A stretch of 64,000 nucleotides of DNA from Phlegmacium glaucopus (GCA_015039465.1 MU130357.1:1-64000); one strand, 5' to 3'. Shown: positions 48,551-60,152, counted from the stretch's first letter. Notes: a model not told the origin generated them from the sequence alone. Numbers and translations are program-made.

Positions 48551-48555
48551 CGTAT

Positions 48556-49944
48556 GGCCTGGATACCTGGTATACGCCGCCTCATAAAGAGGTCGGCAAA
48601 AGGAGGAACTCTGGCTCGGTAAAAGCTCTGAAGGAGTTTGAAAAGCTACAGAGAATTGCCACCCTGGCAATTACAGGCGCTCTGCGATCCTCCCCTACGG
48701 ATCTGCTAGATGCGCATTCGGGTTTGCTACCCATGGACCTGCTACTTAAAAAGATTTGTTTCAGGGCCCTGGTCCGGCTTAGTACTATGCCTCCAACTAA
48801 CCCGGTTAGCAAACAGCTAGCTCGATACCATAGCCACCCCGCCAAGACCTATGCCACGAACACCCAAAACCTACTGAAGATCTTCGGCATCAACCCCACT
48901 CAAGTGGAGAAGATTACGCCGATGGCTCGCTTTTCGACCCAACCGCCACAGATCACCACTCATATCTCAAGCAGTAAAGAGGAGTCGATCGCGCAGGAAA
49001 AGGCCGACACCTCAGATATCCGCATATATGCAGACGGTTCAACCTCGGACGGGTACGTGGGGGCTGCGGCAGTCCTGTATCGGGTGCGACCATCACAGGA
49101 CCATCAAGTTCGGATTCTACGCTACAGGCTGGGTAAGGACAGCGAGTATTCGACAAGGGATGCTGAGGCGGTGGGTTGTATCTTGGCGCTCTGGCTTCTC
49201 AGAAGAGAAAATCAGCTAAGTGACCTCACAATCTCCTTATACACAGACAGCCAATTGTTCATACAGTCGATCGGAGCTCGGAGGGCAAAATCTGGATCTT
49301 ACCTCACGGAGGAATTCCTGAAAATCGCCGAGCAAGTCATTGGAAGAGCTCCAGTGGAACACGCTACCCATAGAGTCAAAGTCAGGTGGGTAGCCGCCCA
49401 CAGCAACGTCGTCGGAAACGAATGGGCAGACAGCGAAGCACGGCTAGCTGCTAATGGATCGACCTCACTGGCCACACATCTCCCAAAGATACTCAGACGA
49501 TGCCTGCCTCTAAACGCGGAGCTGTTAAAGGAGCAGATGGCATCTAAGTTCAGGACGGACTGGAAGGAGAAATGGGCAGTGTCGCTGAGAAGGGGTAGGA
49601 TGGAGGTGATAGACCCTGGATTTCCCTATGATAAGTTCCGATCGATGCAGCATGGGCTCACACGGGCCCAGTGCAGCCTCCTATTCCAGATACGATCAAA
49701 TCACTTGCCGCTTAAGGCCTACCTCAACCGCATTGGGAAAGCCGACACCAAGTACTGCACTAGTTGCAAGAACATCAGGCATGTCGACATCGCCGAGACA
49801 GTAACCCACTTTCTATTTGAATGTCCCAGCTACGACTATGAGAGACACTCGCTGGACACCAAATTGGGGCGTCAATCAAGAGACCTTCGAGCAATACTGT
49901 CCAACAAGGATGGTATGAGCGAGCTACTCAAGTTTGTGGGATGA
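48556..49944 (+). CDS. LINE ORF2, part 2: RNase H and C-terminal zinc motif
   Basis: Resumes after the gypsy element; joined across one copy of the CGTAT duplication, the frame continues with PKMTY-GLDTWYTPPHKEVG. It carries a type I RNase H domain: IYADGSTSDGYVGAAAVL, AEAVGCILALWLLRR, LYTDSQLFIQSI and GNEWADSEARLAA. A cysteine motif closes the protein (CTSCKNIRHVDIAETVTHFL ending FEC). Stop at 49942-49944. Apart from the insertion this half looks intact. Confidence 0.9.
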   Translation, partial: GLDTWYTPPHKEVGKRRNSGSVKALKEFEKLQRIATLAITGALRSSPTDLLDAHSGLLPMDLLLKKICFRALVRLSTMPPTNPVSKQLARYHSHPAKTYATNTQNLLKIFGINPTQVEKITPMARFSTQPPQITTHISSSKEESIAQEKADTSDIRIYADGSTSDGYVGAAAVLYRVRPSQDHQVRILRYRLGKDSEYSTRDAEAVGCILALWLLRRENQLSDLTISLYTDSQLFIQSIGARRAKSGSYLTEEFLKIAEQVIGRAPVEHATHRVKVRWVAAHSNVVGNEWADSEARLAANGSTSLATHLPKILRRCLPLNAELLKEQMASKFRTDWKEKWAVSLRRGRMEVIDPGFPYDKFRSMQHGLTRAQCSLLFQIRSNHLPLKAYLNRIGKADTKYCTSCKNIRHVDIAETVTHFLFECPSYDYERHSLDTKLGRQSRDLRAILSNKDGMSELLKFVG

Positions 49945-50451
49945 ACAGGACGGCTTCGCTCAACGCTAGGTGATGTGTCTAAGTTCCGAATAACCATAGA
50001 TGACGACAAGGATGGATAACGCATGATATTAGAAATATTTTAGGAACCCTACCGACATGCGCAAGAAATCGAACGTAAGATGGACTCAAAAACTTTATAT
50101 CTGCCCACAACACGTCGGGCCACCACCACCACCACTCCCTGGATCCACCCGTCGTACCTACTGCATAGCAGTCGGGTACTTAAAAGATGGAGGGCGTTTC
50201 TGCCAAACTCGATGCGTAACCAAACAAAAGAAACCCGGACCACTACCCCACCATGTTTAGCAACGCCCACACAAACAGCGTTTCCATGCTGGGCTGACTG
50301 GGGATGGGTGCGTTTTAGATGCACCTCAGCAGTGCAGTGTGGGGTTGCAGGGGAGGGAGACAGGCATTAGGGGCCTTGGTAGTTTAGTCCGTTAAATAAG
50401 CTTGTAAAGTCTGCATGGAACCTAGGTTCCGAAGACCTAAATTGACAAAAA
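49945..50451 (+). other. LINE 3' tail
   Basis: About 507 bp between the ORF2 stop and the right target-site duplication, ending in a short A run. No gene; the small frames at 50049-50370 are not supported. Confidence 0.7.
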
Positions 50452-52109
50452 AATCTTTGCTACGAGGATAGTGGCTGTATCAGGGGTCGACATGAACAGA
50501 ATCCAAGCTGGAGTGTATGTCTACCCAGATGTCATCCGCAAGGGTTATATTCAGAGTGCGCACAAAAAGGCATTGGTTTTCAAATTGGATATCTGGAGGA
50601 TCACTATCCCTTCTCAACTCATCGTTTCTGTTTGAACCTGGTCCTGCTTTGACCTCGGCGACACCAGAGAGTTCCCACGCATAAGTCCCAGCAGAGGCCA
50701 AACCTGCTCCCTCCGAAGGACCGAATCTGAGACGACAGCTGTTCTGTGTTGATTGATTTGAAAAGGTTGCGATACCCCAGGACGTATTCTTATCAAAACC
50801 AACAACAAGACGTGCATCGCCGTTTTTGGCTTCGCGCCCGCGACAGCCATTGACGAACTTAGACCAGTCGGCGACGTTAGCAGCTACGTAAACCCTGAAC
50901 GCTGCAAATTTTCCCAAATCTTCGGAATTAGCACCTCGTGGCATAGTCAAGATAGCGCCTTCAGAAGCAGATGATTCGAAAACGATACCACTGAAAGTAA
51001 TCCTGAGCTCACAAAAATCAGGATGAGTAATGGGACGCACGAAATATCGCTGGTTTGTGATCTTTTAATTGAAGCACTGGTGAGATGACTATCATTGTCG
51101 AACACTAAGAATTTTCAATGTCGATAACCCCTATCGGCGGCGAAATCGGAGCAAAATACTCTGGCAATACCTGTGGGTTCACTGGGTCGTCGTGAGGGAG
51201 GCATATGTTGAAGAGAAAGGAAAATGCCCCAGAATGGGTGATAACGCCAACGTTGCCAATACGAATGCCTGTAATCTATGTGAAGAGCCTGGTTCGGCCC
51301 CGGAATCCATAAAGGAAACCCGCGTCCTTTCGGTGTGAGGTGTCGTTCATAGATATTCGTTATTCTTTTGAAGTGGAATTTCCTGACTTTGTGAAGAAAC
51401 TTGAGGCTGATTCTGATTACGTATGGTGTAAATAATTTGTTTGGATTCACTTCCGCTCGTCGACTTACCCTCTCGTGGTTAGGTTCTATTCGGAATCGGT
51501 TTTCGGAATTTCAGATCAGGGTGTTGCAATGAAGTAACATACGGGTACTTTGGCCAGAAGATGGGTCTGGATTGATGTGATCGGTTTCGTTCGAAGGCGC
51601 AGAGCCGGATGGAGAGCCCTAAGGAGAAGATAAAGATTAAGCCTGTGAGAAAACCGTTGGGCTCGTAAATATAATTGTCAAAAAAGACTGACTGGTAGGC
51701 TTCCTGACGTAGTTTCTGAGTCTTCACTAAGGATCAGCGATATGGGAAAGACAAATAAATGCTCACGAGTCAAATTTATGACAAGGTTGGTGTGGTGGCC
51801 ACGAATTTGATTGAACTGCCCATCATGGATGACTACATTGCGAGAGTCAACAAGGGAACTTAGAACACAATGAACCCAGATTAGCAATCGGTAATGGTAG
51901 AGAAAAATACACTAGGACTGTGATGAACCAGCCCCTTCATTTGCATTAGCAGAAGGAGGTAGGGGTGGTTGTATCGAAAGAGATTGCGGTGCCACCTGGC
52001 TGACCACAGTAGTTGATGTCTGCTCTCTTCGTCGGCGACTGTTCATTCATAATTAAAAAGCAAATCGTTTGCACAACAGGAACTCAAGTACTCACTTTTT
52101 AGAGGGCAT
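50452..52109 (-). pseudogene. NLR-B, 5' part (right of the LINE)
   Basis: Start inferred at 52109 (MPSKK then gtgagt), as in the other copies. Exons in order: an ESRNVVIHDGQFNQIRGHH exon near 51800, then GRGFPLWIPGPNQALHIDYR, then a module exon (NICLPHDDP equivalent in another frame) and the large exon below 51040 (ITFSGIVFESSASEGAILTM, NSEDLGKFAAFRVYVAANVA, DARLVVGFDKNTSWGIATFS, DPPDIQFENQCLFVRTLNIT). It is cut at 50452 by the LINE and continues at 38115-37425. Before insertion it may have been open across the large exon. Confidence 0.78.
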
Positions 52110-52386
52110 CAAAGCTACGGGAATGGGAGGACCTTAACCTCCAATACTATGACCATGGACGTACGAATGAACAACAGGTCAATCGATTAGGAGTACCCGG
52201 GTCCAGCAAGAATCCAGCATCATTCGCGTATTGATTTCATGCGCCAGTCCTCTGGAATGTTGGGTTCGTCTCGTCGCTGCTTATAATCTTCTGTAGTTTT
52301 ATGTACCAACCGAGACTCACGCCTGATTCGTATCCCGGATTGCCCGACTTCCAATCATTTCTGCTACTACGAGTCGCTACTATACC

Positions 52387-53259
52387 TCAGACTTTATTAG
52401 CTACCCCAATAGCAGCTATGTCACCTGTGCAAGGTGTATGGCCGAAGGAGTAAAATGAGGGGTCTAGCGGTGGTGAGAATGAGACTGGGAATGGAACTGA
52501 AACCTGAACGTCTTTGTATATTTCTGCAACTTGGCTGACTGTTGATGCCCCAATATCCACCCATTCAAGTTGATGTGACCCCCGTTTCTTTGATGTTGCA
52601 TGGAGTCCACTTGTTGGCTTCACAACTTCCCTCGCTTCTCTCACAAGCTCCCTCTCAACGATTTGAGCCGCAAAGGCTGTCAACCCAGCACGGGCAGGTT
52701 TAATTTCGGAGTATACAGGAGACGTAGAAAATAGAGGTATTGATCCAGATACGCTCGCTCGACCATCTGTACTCTGGTACCAGCACTGAACAATCATCGT
52801 AGGTGTATGAGATGTCTTTCCTTGAAGGAAAGAAGAGATTGATGTAGCGTGAGTTTGGCTCCGCTGGAGAGGTTGGTTATTCTTGTCTTTGTGACAGGAT
52901 GCCAAATAGATGAATTCACCGAAGGTCAACTTCTCCTTGTGAATAGCCAAGAAGATCGCATCGAGCTTGTCTCGAGTTGTCTTGCGTTTTTTGGAGGGAG
53001 GTTCAGCTCGGTTAGGCGAAGGAAGTACATCGCCAAGCGGTGAGTTCTCATTTCGACGTTTGGAAGCACGATTGTGAGACGGAATAGGGGTGGATGGGTT
53101 TGTGGAAGTTCGCAAAGGTGTCTTGAAGCAATAACTGTCAAGGGCTGAGTGCGTGAGGAAATTATACGGAGAAGGGGTTGGAGGGCCAGGCTTATTGAAT
53201 GGTGTGGCTGGTGGGGCCTCGAGGTTGAACGAGTTGAAGCTCATCGCGATTGAGTCCAA
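52387..53259 (-). CDS. Truncated DUF6589-type N-terminal protein
   Basis: 290 codons in one frame. It begins with a proline/serine-rich stretch, then KKRKTTRDKLDAIFLAIHKE, FGEFIYLASC and TSHTPTMIVQCW, followed by LTAFAAQIVERELVREA and GSHQLEWVDIGASTVS. I associate this order with the N-terminus of the large, repeat-like agaric DUF6589 family, whose members are several times longer; that link is from memory. After about residue 255 the family sequence stops and an unrelated tail (PVSFSPPLDPSFYSFG, TGDIAAIGVANKV) closes the frame. Part of that tail recurs at 59770-59856 upstream of NLR-C. Probably a truncated but still open remnant. Confidence 0.55.
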   Translation of the reverse strand: MDSIAMSFNSFNLEAPPATPFNKPGPPTPSPYNFLTHSALDSYCFKTPLRTSTNPSTPIPSHNRASKRRNENSPLGDVLPSPNRAEPPSKKRKTTRDKLDAIFLAIHKEKLTFGEFIYLASCHKDKNNQPLQRSQTHATSISSFLQGKTSHTPTMIVQCWYQSTDGRASVSGSIPLFSTSPVYSEIKPARAGLTAFAAQIVERELVREAREVVKPTSGLHATSKKRGSHQLEWVDIGASTVSQVAEIYKDVQVSVPFPVSFSPPLDPSFYSFGHTPCTGDIAAIGVANKV

Positions 53260-53504
53260 TCAAGGATTCTTTGTTGATAAGTAAACGGATGTGGCCTATC
53301 CGTAAAAGGAAATTACACGTGATTTATGGCGAAATCGCTGCGGTACGGGTTGAGGGGCGCGCGTGAAATCAGACTACAGATGGGTGACAAATACTAAATT
53401 CTAAAAAGAGCCCATCACGTCAGGCTGGCTACGGGAGACTATGAAACCTGTAACGTCATCAATGATGTCTCCAACGACACAGCACCTAATATCCCACTCT
53501 GCGT

Positions 53505-53640
53505 CGGCTTCTCCACCATCCCAGCATATCGCATGTGTCTGGGTTGATGGACACCTGTTTGGGGTTCATTATGATTCCAGCTCTTTTCCCTCGCTTCGCC
53601 ATGTAAACCTGCCTCTTGGTCGTTGAAAACTTTCAAGGGT
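53505..53640 (-). repeat. Outer arm of the inverted duplication, left copy
   Basis: Reverse complement of about 59140-59275 with high identity (shared word gaaaactttcaag on the plus strand here, and a matching KVFNDQEAGL reading in both). It marks how far the NLR-B/NLR-C duplicated block extends beyond the gene at 52387-53259. Confidence 0.8.
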
Positions 53641-54025
53641 ATCGCAGCGTTTGTTCGGACACCCTGTTTGAGTCAGGACGCACTTTTGCCCACTGTGCTC
53701 TACTGCACGCATCATCTTTTGCTCCGAAATATTTTATTGCCACTGGTGTTTCAGCGACAGCAATGTTTGCGATTAAGTTCAATCTACTTTTGTCCAGAAA
53801 GCGTTATCGGTAAATTGAATTTGAAGTTGTCACTGACTTCGCAGAAAGCCTTTGAAGGCCGAGCCGCTTAGGAAGAAGAGGAATCAGAAAGTAGCGAGTG
53901 CACAATTTTTATTCGAATTTTTACATAAAGGAGGCTAAAGTCATTTGTCGTAGTTACGGGACTGATATTTTATACAACTTGGTTTCACAAAAAAATTTCT
54001 TTGCGATTCAGAAAGGTCTCAAGAT
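53641..54025. other. Spacer between arm and lectin gene
   Basis: A plus frame at 53623-53871 reads like old coding sequence (LPTVLYCTHHLLLRNILLPL) but is short and unassigned. No other feature seen. Confidence 0.35.
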
Positions 54026-55293
54026 TCAGGCATTCAAGTTAGCCATCCAGCGCACGCTGTTCTCCAAGGTCCACTCTCCCCCATTGTACGCAAAGGCGTC
54101 GATAAGCTTCTGAACGGGACCGAAATTTCCCTTTCCATCGTTGTACGAAACGAAAACCGAACCCTCGCCAAATCCAATAATGTCTGCACAGCCATCACCT
54201 GTCAAGTCGACTGCGAACCTGAGGTGCTTCTCCACCCGCCATCCACCTGCACTGTAACCGAAATCGTCGATGACCTTCTTCACAGGACCGAATGTTCCGT
54301 TACCGTTGTTGATCGAGATGTATACTCCGGCGTCTCCAAATCCGACAACGTCCCCTCGTTTGTTACCTGTGAGGTCGGCAATGAAGCGAGGGTGCTTCTC
54401 AACACGCCATCCACCTGCACTGTAGCCAAAATCGTCGATCACCTTGTTCACAGCTCCAAATGTGCCATTGCCGTTGTTGAGCGAAACATACACGCCAGCA
54501 TCACCGAAACCAATGATATCGGCCTTTCCGTCTCCTGTTAAATCCGCTACAAATCGTGGGTGTTTCTCTATGCGCCAACCACCTGCACTGTAGCAGAAGT
54601 TCTGAAGGACAGCTCGACCGGCCTGGAAAGTCCCGTTGCCGTTGTTATTCCCAATCAAAACGTTGCTTTCGCCGAACCCAACAATGTCGAGGAGTCCGTT
54701 ACCTGTAACATCGGCAAGGAATCGAAGATGTTTGTCGAGTCTCCATCCTCCCGCAACGTAACCAAAGTCGTTCACAGCGAGCGTAGCTGGAGTAAAGGAC
54801 CCGCCTCCGTTGTTGAGAGACACCAACACCCCACCATCTCCAAACCCCACAATATCGGCACGTCCTGTCTTTCTGATGTCGGCCATATAGCGAATATGTT
54901 TCTCTACACGCCAGCCGCCGGCAGAGTACGAGAAGTCTCCGAGGACCATCTTGGGATCTTGGAAGCTGTTGTTGCCGTTGTTGACAGAGATCCAAACCCC
55001 ACTTTCTCCGAATCCAACAATGTCCGCTTGTTTGTCACCGGTGGTATCTGCGACGAGACGAACATGTTTCTCGACCCGCCATCCACCGGCATTGTATCCG
55101 AAATTGTTGATTACCTTCAAGGCTTGTACCTTGATGGAGTTGCGCATAATAACGACTCCTGAAGCACCGAAACCGACGATATCTGCGATGCCAGGACTGG
55201 CACCAGGGACTAGAAACGATTTAAAACGAGTAATCATTGAATTAACCAAATTTTCATACCAGGGAGGAGTTGGGTGAAATCGTTGCTCGACAT
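54026..55293 (-). CDS. PVL-type seven-bladed beta-propeller lectin (405 aa)
   Basis: Two exons: 55260-55293 (MSSNDFTQLLP) and 54026-55209, joined in phase through a 50-bp intron. The protein consists of seven repeats of about 56 residues with the core GWRVEKHPRFVADLTGDGKA, DI(V/I)GFG-(D/E)-(A/S)GV and N-NGNGTF, plus a strand shared between the ends. This FG-GAP/VCBS-like repeat with DxTGDxxADIVGFG calcium loops is that of Psathyrella velutina lectin, which is close to 400 residues and binds N-acetylglucosamine and sialic acid. No signal peptide, as in that lectin. It appears intact, with one blade (FCYSAGGW, IGNNNGNGTF) slightly divergent. Confidence 0.92.
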
Positions 55294-57542
55294 CTGCTAA
55301 ATGGTTTATTGAAGTTAACGATTCATTCTCATAACATTTCCGCCTTTATACCTTCAAAACTGATAACTAGAAATAGAAATCTATATTCTAGAGCAGCTGA
55401 TGGCCTGGCCTCGACATAACGTTTCCAGTGCCTCAAATGTTTAACCAAAAACTGCTGGCGAACACCCTCAAACGCCATAAGATTTGAATTCTACTCTAGA
55501 AGGCTGCCGCAAATTAACAAGACGAAAATAGTACCGCTGCCTTAACTCCACATTATACGCTTCTATTCTCTCAATCGATGCTAACAAGAAATACGATTGA
55601 ATGGCTATCCTCGAAATGACTTTCCCCACGATTTTGAGCACCAGGATTAAAGACGGTCAGTGTATTCCTTGTCGATGTTCTCCTTAGGTCCGATGCTTCC
55701 TTTGTGTAAACGAAAAGCTATTATTATCAGCAATGTACCTCGAGGCACTGCAAATCCACTTTAACGCTTCGAATACTTATAACGTTTCTACTGCCCTCCT
55801 GGGTCCGCTGTATACTAGTAGATCTACGGTTATATCCGTCTACAATGGCTGACACACATTTCTATCAAATATAAGAGATGTAAGAGATGACTAAGGTGAC
55901 TATGCCACTTTGTCGGTTAATATGCGATCTTCTACTTAGTACTTGACTACTATTAGCCGTTCGCTGCAGGGATACAGTGGCACCACCTGACACCTCTGTA
56001 CATACTATCCAACGATGATAGATTTTTCTTGGTAGAAGCTTCGAATGAGGTGAATGAACTTAGAAATTCAGAAGTTCGACCACTGTCAGAAAGTGATCTT
56101 GTGATAATCATCTCTGCACATAAGTACTAGGGGTCGACTTCGTCGACTGACACCTTGCTGAGCTACCGAGCAGATTTAGTGTTGAGACGTTAGTGTTCCA
56201 CCCGTAATTAACATTGAGATGGATTCATTTTTTTGGAAAAGATGAATTTCGAAAATACATTAATATTAAAGCGATAGATAAAACTACGTGAGATCAAGTT
56301 ATCAGTGAATTGAGAAGCTGAAGGCTGGAGATGACGAAGAAAGGCGATGAATGAAGGCGTAATAGACTGTGGAACGATAGCAAATGAGAACGGGGAGGTA
56401 GTCAACGATTAAAATACGAACTAATAATTTCACCCCCCCCCCCTGTTTGAATTTTCTCCCCTTTTTTGTTTGGTCGCTAGCAAACAGCTAGCGAGACGCA
56501 TTCGATATGTCGAAACTTGAGTATCCAAACAGCGCTAGTCCCTTTTCCATTGGTTAATAGTGAGTGGGTAGGGAAGCCCATTACAGATCTATCAATATGT
56601 GCAATCAATAAGGATATGGATTGTAATTAGGAAGAACTAACCCACCCAGGAGACGCATTCAATCAGCGGGAAGATCGTTGGAGGAGTGTGGAACTTAGCC
56701 CTGCGATCGACAAAGGTGAAATCAGCGATATTTCGGTTCGAGAACAGAGGGAGGCAAAAACGAGGGAAAGAGGAGGGAATGGGGAAGAAAGGTCTGAGTA
56801 ACACATAAGGGACAGAATCGATGATAGGAACGATTCGAATTGGAAGTAGGCCGACAGATTCATGTCGTTGTAGGTAATGCGAACACTGCGACTGACAAAA
56901 CCGACATCAGACATATTTCTGGTGGAGGAAAAAGACGAGGAAATGGGGAGGAAAAGTCTGGGGAAGACATGAGAAACAAGATCGATGATGGCGACGATTC
57001 GAAGTAGAAGTAGGAAGACGGAATGTTATTGTTGTGGTTAAGGGGGGCACGTGCTGGCACGTGGTACGCGATTTCGACTTTTACGGGAAAATACCATTAT
57101 TCTGGTGTTAAGATGGGGGTTTTCTTGCGACCGAAAGGCAGAACGGGCGCAAAGAAGGAATGTATGGTCGTAAAGAATTGGTCGTAAGCGATCAAGCACG
57201 CTTAATATGTCTGGAAGTGTCGGACGCAAATAAGTACAAAGCTTAACTATTAAAGAGCGAATTGAGCCCAGGACGAACGACTGAAGTATTTGTTTATATT
57301 GAAGGACGTCAAAATTAAACAACAACAATTTCGTCAGGTGATTTAGACCCAGGAGAGACCTTGCTTTACAGCAAGGTGACTATCCACCGATGACAGATTT
57401 TTCTTGGCAGAAGTCATGAGGTGAATCAACTTAGTAATTCAGAAGTTCGACCACTGTCAGAAAGTGATCTTGTGATAATCACCTCTGCACACAAGTACTA
57501 TCCAACGATGACAGATTTCTCTTGGTACTAGTAGAAGCCTCG
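55294..57542. other. Intergenic region with short duplications
   Basis: No supportable gene. Two blocks repeat: 55985-56130 recurs at 57370-57500 (shared word gaagttcgaccactgtcag), and 56650-56880 recurs imperfectly in tandem at 56880-57050. A C run lies at 56433-56441. Minus-strand frames at 56663-57328 belong to the tandem block and show no known domain. Confidence 0.55.
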
Positions 57543-57830
57543 AATAGAACACGGCATTTGCCGTCAATAAAATCTACCGCTAGGGACTGCTAGGGACCGC
57601 TCCACAAAAGAACTATAAATAGGACTCGTAGCCTAGATCGATTTGCTTTCCATTAAGACACCGAAAGACTATAAGACAACTTGTAGCTAGATATGAAGCC
57701 GCTCAGGCAACCACAAAGTTGGAATTTTAAGATAGAAACATATTACGAGTCCTATAAATAGGACTCGTAATTTTGTGGAGCCAGACTGGCCTATATTTTG
57801 TTGTGAGCGCTCAATCTGCCGTGTTCTATT
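57543..57830. mobile_element. Short MITE with AATAGAACACGGCA termini (288 bp)
   Basis: Terminal inverted repeats read AATAGAACACGGCA on both ends, and further in both arms share GCTCCACAAAA and the word TATAAATAGGACTCGTA. The arms could pair into a hairpin. A TA duplication within the ends (aaTAgaac ... gttcTAtt) would fit a mariner-type element, but the exact target-site duplication is not certain. It is inserted in the repeat block that also exists at 55985-56130. Confidence 0.7.
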
Positions 57831-59139
57831 TCTAGTAATGCCGCGGAGCTTCAATTATCGTTGACCACGCTATGTACCTGCTCAATCTGATAGGAACCAG
57901 GGGTGTCGTCTGTCAATTAAAGAAGGGCTTGCAAATTGGGGTGGCCTCTGCGCTTTCATTGGGCAAGACAGACATTCCATACCCCTGTTTTTGCATTCTA
58001 CCTGTGCCATCGGATGCCTCATGCCTTTGACACATTTTCAAGAAATTCGAGAAAAACAACTTCTTTCAGATAACAGATAACCTGATCGCAATACCTTCAT
58101 TGTTATCCGTCTAGTTTGTTATACTACAGATATTGTTTGCGTTCTGTAAACATATGCAGGATAATCATATCTGGAGCTTAGATTGATTAGCTTTCCATTA
58201 AGAGTCAGAAAACTCTAAGGCAACTTGTAGCTAGGTATGAAGCCGCTCAGGAAACCAGAAAGTTGGAATTTTGAGACAGACACATATATTAAATGTACCT
58301 GCTAGTGCAATGGAAGAGCTAAACAGCAAAGTAGAAAGACAGCCAAAATCCCATCCGTGTCTGTAAATTCAACCATTTAAAACGATGACTCTGTTAGACT
58401 CATGGAAGAATAACGCGACGAAAGAATGATATTTTGGGAAGATATATAATCAATACATAAATTTCAGGCCTACGATCGATGGGACAGCTGACTCGGAGAA
58501 GTGAGATAGAAAGGAAAAAATATATTCTCTTTTTGGTTCACGATCACCAAACTGAAGCTAATAACTAGGACAGGAACGACATAATGCCAATGCCGATCGT
58601 GACGATGAGGATATTCGACAGCACTGCAGCAGACAAACAAATGTAAAAAGAAAAAGAGCGTAATTATATATTATATGTAACATAGGAGAACAAAAAAAAA
58701 GGATAACCAACCATACCGCATTGGATCCTAACAATATAAGAAGGAAAGTTAAAGAAGACACACCAGATCCAACAAGAAAACAGAAAAAAAGAGGAAGGGA
58801 GAAAATATTCCACACCAGAAAACAATCAAAATCAAAAAGAAAAAACTCAACACCCTACAGGCCAACGGCCATTCGACGTGTAGGATTTGGGCGAAATTTC
58901 ATCATCGTGCCCTTTGGTCCTCCTTTCATCCCGCGTCCCTTTCGTCTTCGTCCATCCGTCCTCGTCACTGCCGTCATCCCCTGTGCTGGCTGTACCCATG
59001 TGTCGAGTAAAGCCCGTCTTCCATCTGTTCCCTCGTTCGCTCGTTTTTTAAGGGTCATTCTCGATTCCCAACCTTCAAGTCTAAGTCGGTTTGTAATAGA
59101 TCGTCGCCAAATACTGCATCAACAAGAACGGTGGCAAGT
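57831..59139. other. Intergenic region, partial MITE relative
   Basis: A partial relative of the MITE interior lies at 58170-58295 (shared words tagctttccattaag and atgaagccgctcagg). The plus frame at 58721-59197 runs into the duplicated arm and has no recognisable domain. Nothing else seen. Confidence 0.5.
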
Positions 59140-59275
59140 AAAAGTTTTCAATGACCAAGAGGCGGGTTTAGATGGCGAAGTGAAGGAAAAGAGCTAGAAT
59201 CATAATGAACCCCGAACAGGTGTGCATCAACCCAGACATGCGATAGGCTGGGATGGTGAAGTAAGAGAACGAAAA
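59140..59275 (+). repeat. Outer arm of the inverted duplication, right copy
   Basis: Counterpart of 53505-53640 in opposite orientation. It stands upstream of the remnant at 59770-59856 and of NLR-C, in the same relative order as the NLR-B block. Confidence 0.8.
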
Positions 59276-59769
59276 GAAATGATAGGAATCTTCAATCCCG
59301 AGCTTCAATAAAACAAACTGGCTCGTGCAAGATAACCCCCCGAACGTATATACCGCCATCTCTATCCTCACCATCAACACATGAAAAAAGGAACAGAACA
59401 GCAAACGCAAAAATTAAGAACTCACTTTCTTCTTATGCTTCATGATTCCCAATAGCAACACTCTATTCCTAATTAGTATTTAAATGATGCAACACAATAC
59501 GACTCAGGAAGGCAACACTAACATCATCACTGAGAGTTGGTTGTACTGTCGATGGTTATGGCTCGACGACCGGAAGGTGTTGTGCAGGATAAGTTATTGA
59601 CATTGAGGCCCGAGGGGATGTGGAGGGAGGAATTGATCGGGCCTGGGATTATAGAAGTTTGAATATTTGGATTGGGAGGTGCAGTAGCAGAAGTCTTCGC
59701 AGTCGCCGAGTCGACGCAGGGTGGGATACTGGTATCATTCGAGACACCATTGGTGCCGGTGGGGTTACG

Positions 59770-59856
59770 TCTCCAGTTCAATTCCCAGTCTCATTCTCAC
59801 CACTGCTACACACTTATTGTACAGGTGACCTAGCCGCTATCGGTAGTAGGCAATAA
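59770..59856 (+). pseudogene. 3' remnant of the DUF6589-type gene beside NLR-C
   Basis: Shares QFPVSFSP and CTGDLAAIG with the tail of the gene at 52387-53259, and the downstream flank (gcgactcgta) also matches. The body of that gene is missing here; the sequence just upstream (59527-59769) is unrelated, with a low-complexity minus-strand frame of 84 codons that I cannot assign. Confidence 0.75.
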
Positions 59857-60152
59857 GGTTTGAGGTATAAGTAGTAGCGACTCGTATATTTTGTAGTAGA
59901 AATGGTTGAAAGTCAGGATGCAGGTACAAATGTTTAACTCGGAGTCATATAGAAGACCAAGGATAGGTGCGAGTCTTGGTTGGTACTTCATGCACATGAC
60001 TGAGACGAATGCAACATTCCAGCGGACCGGAGCATGAAGTCGATATGCGGATGATACCGAAGATTCTTGCGGGACCCGGGTACCCTTATCGATTGACCTG
60101 TTGTTCATTCGTACGTCCATTGTCATAGTGTCCTCGCATTCCCGCAGCCTTG

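Larger units (their letters stand above)
38116..50451 (+). mobile_element. Full-length Tad/I-type LINE, about 6.3 kb without the nested gypsy
   Basis: Bounded by a 12-bp target-site duplication (AATCTTTGCTAC at 38104-38115 and 50452-50463). Contents: a 161-bp 5' leader, ORF1 (38277-39971), ORF2 (39968 onward, resuming at 48556 and ending at 49944), a 507-bp 3' tail and a short terminal A run (ttgacaaaaaa). A 6030-bp gypsy element plus its 5-bp duplication interrupts ORF2. The LINE itself lies inside NLR-B, opposite to its orientation. Confidence 0.88.

Noticed and set aside
54224..55277. Plus-strand ORFs opposite the lectin gene
   Set aside because: They are shadows of the repeat-rich coding strand and repeat with the same period.
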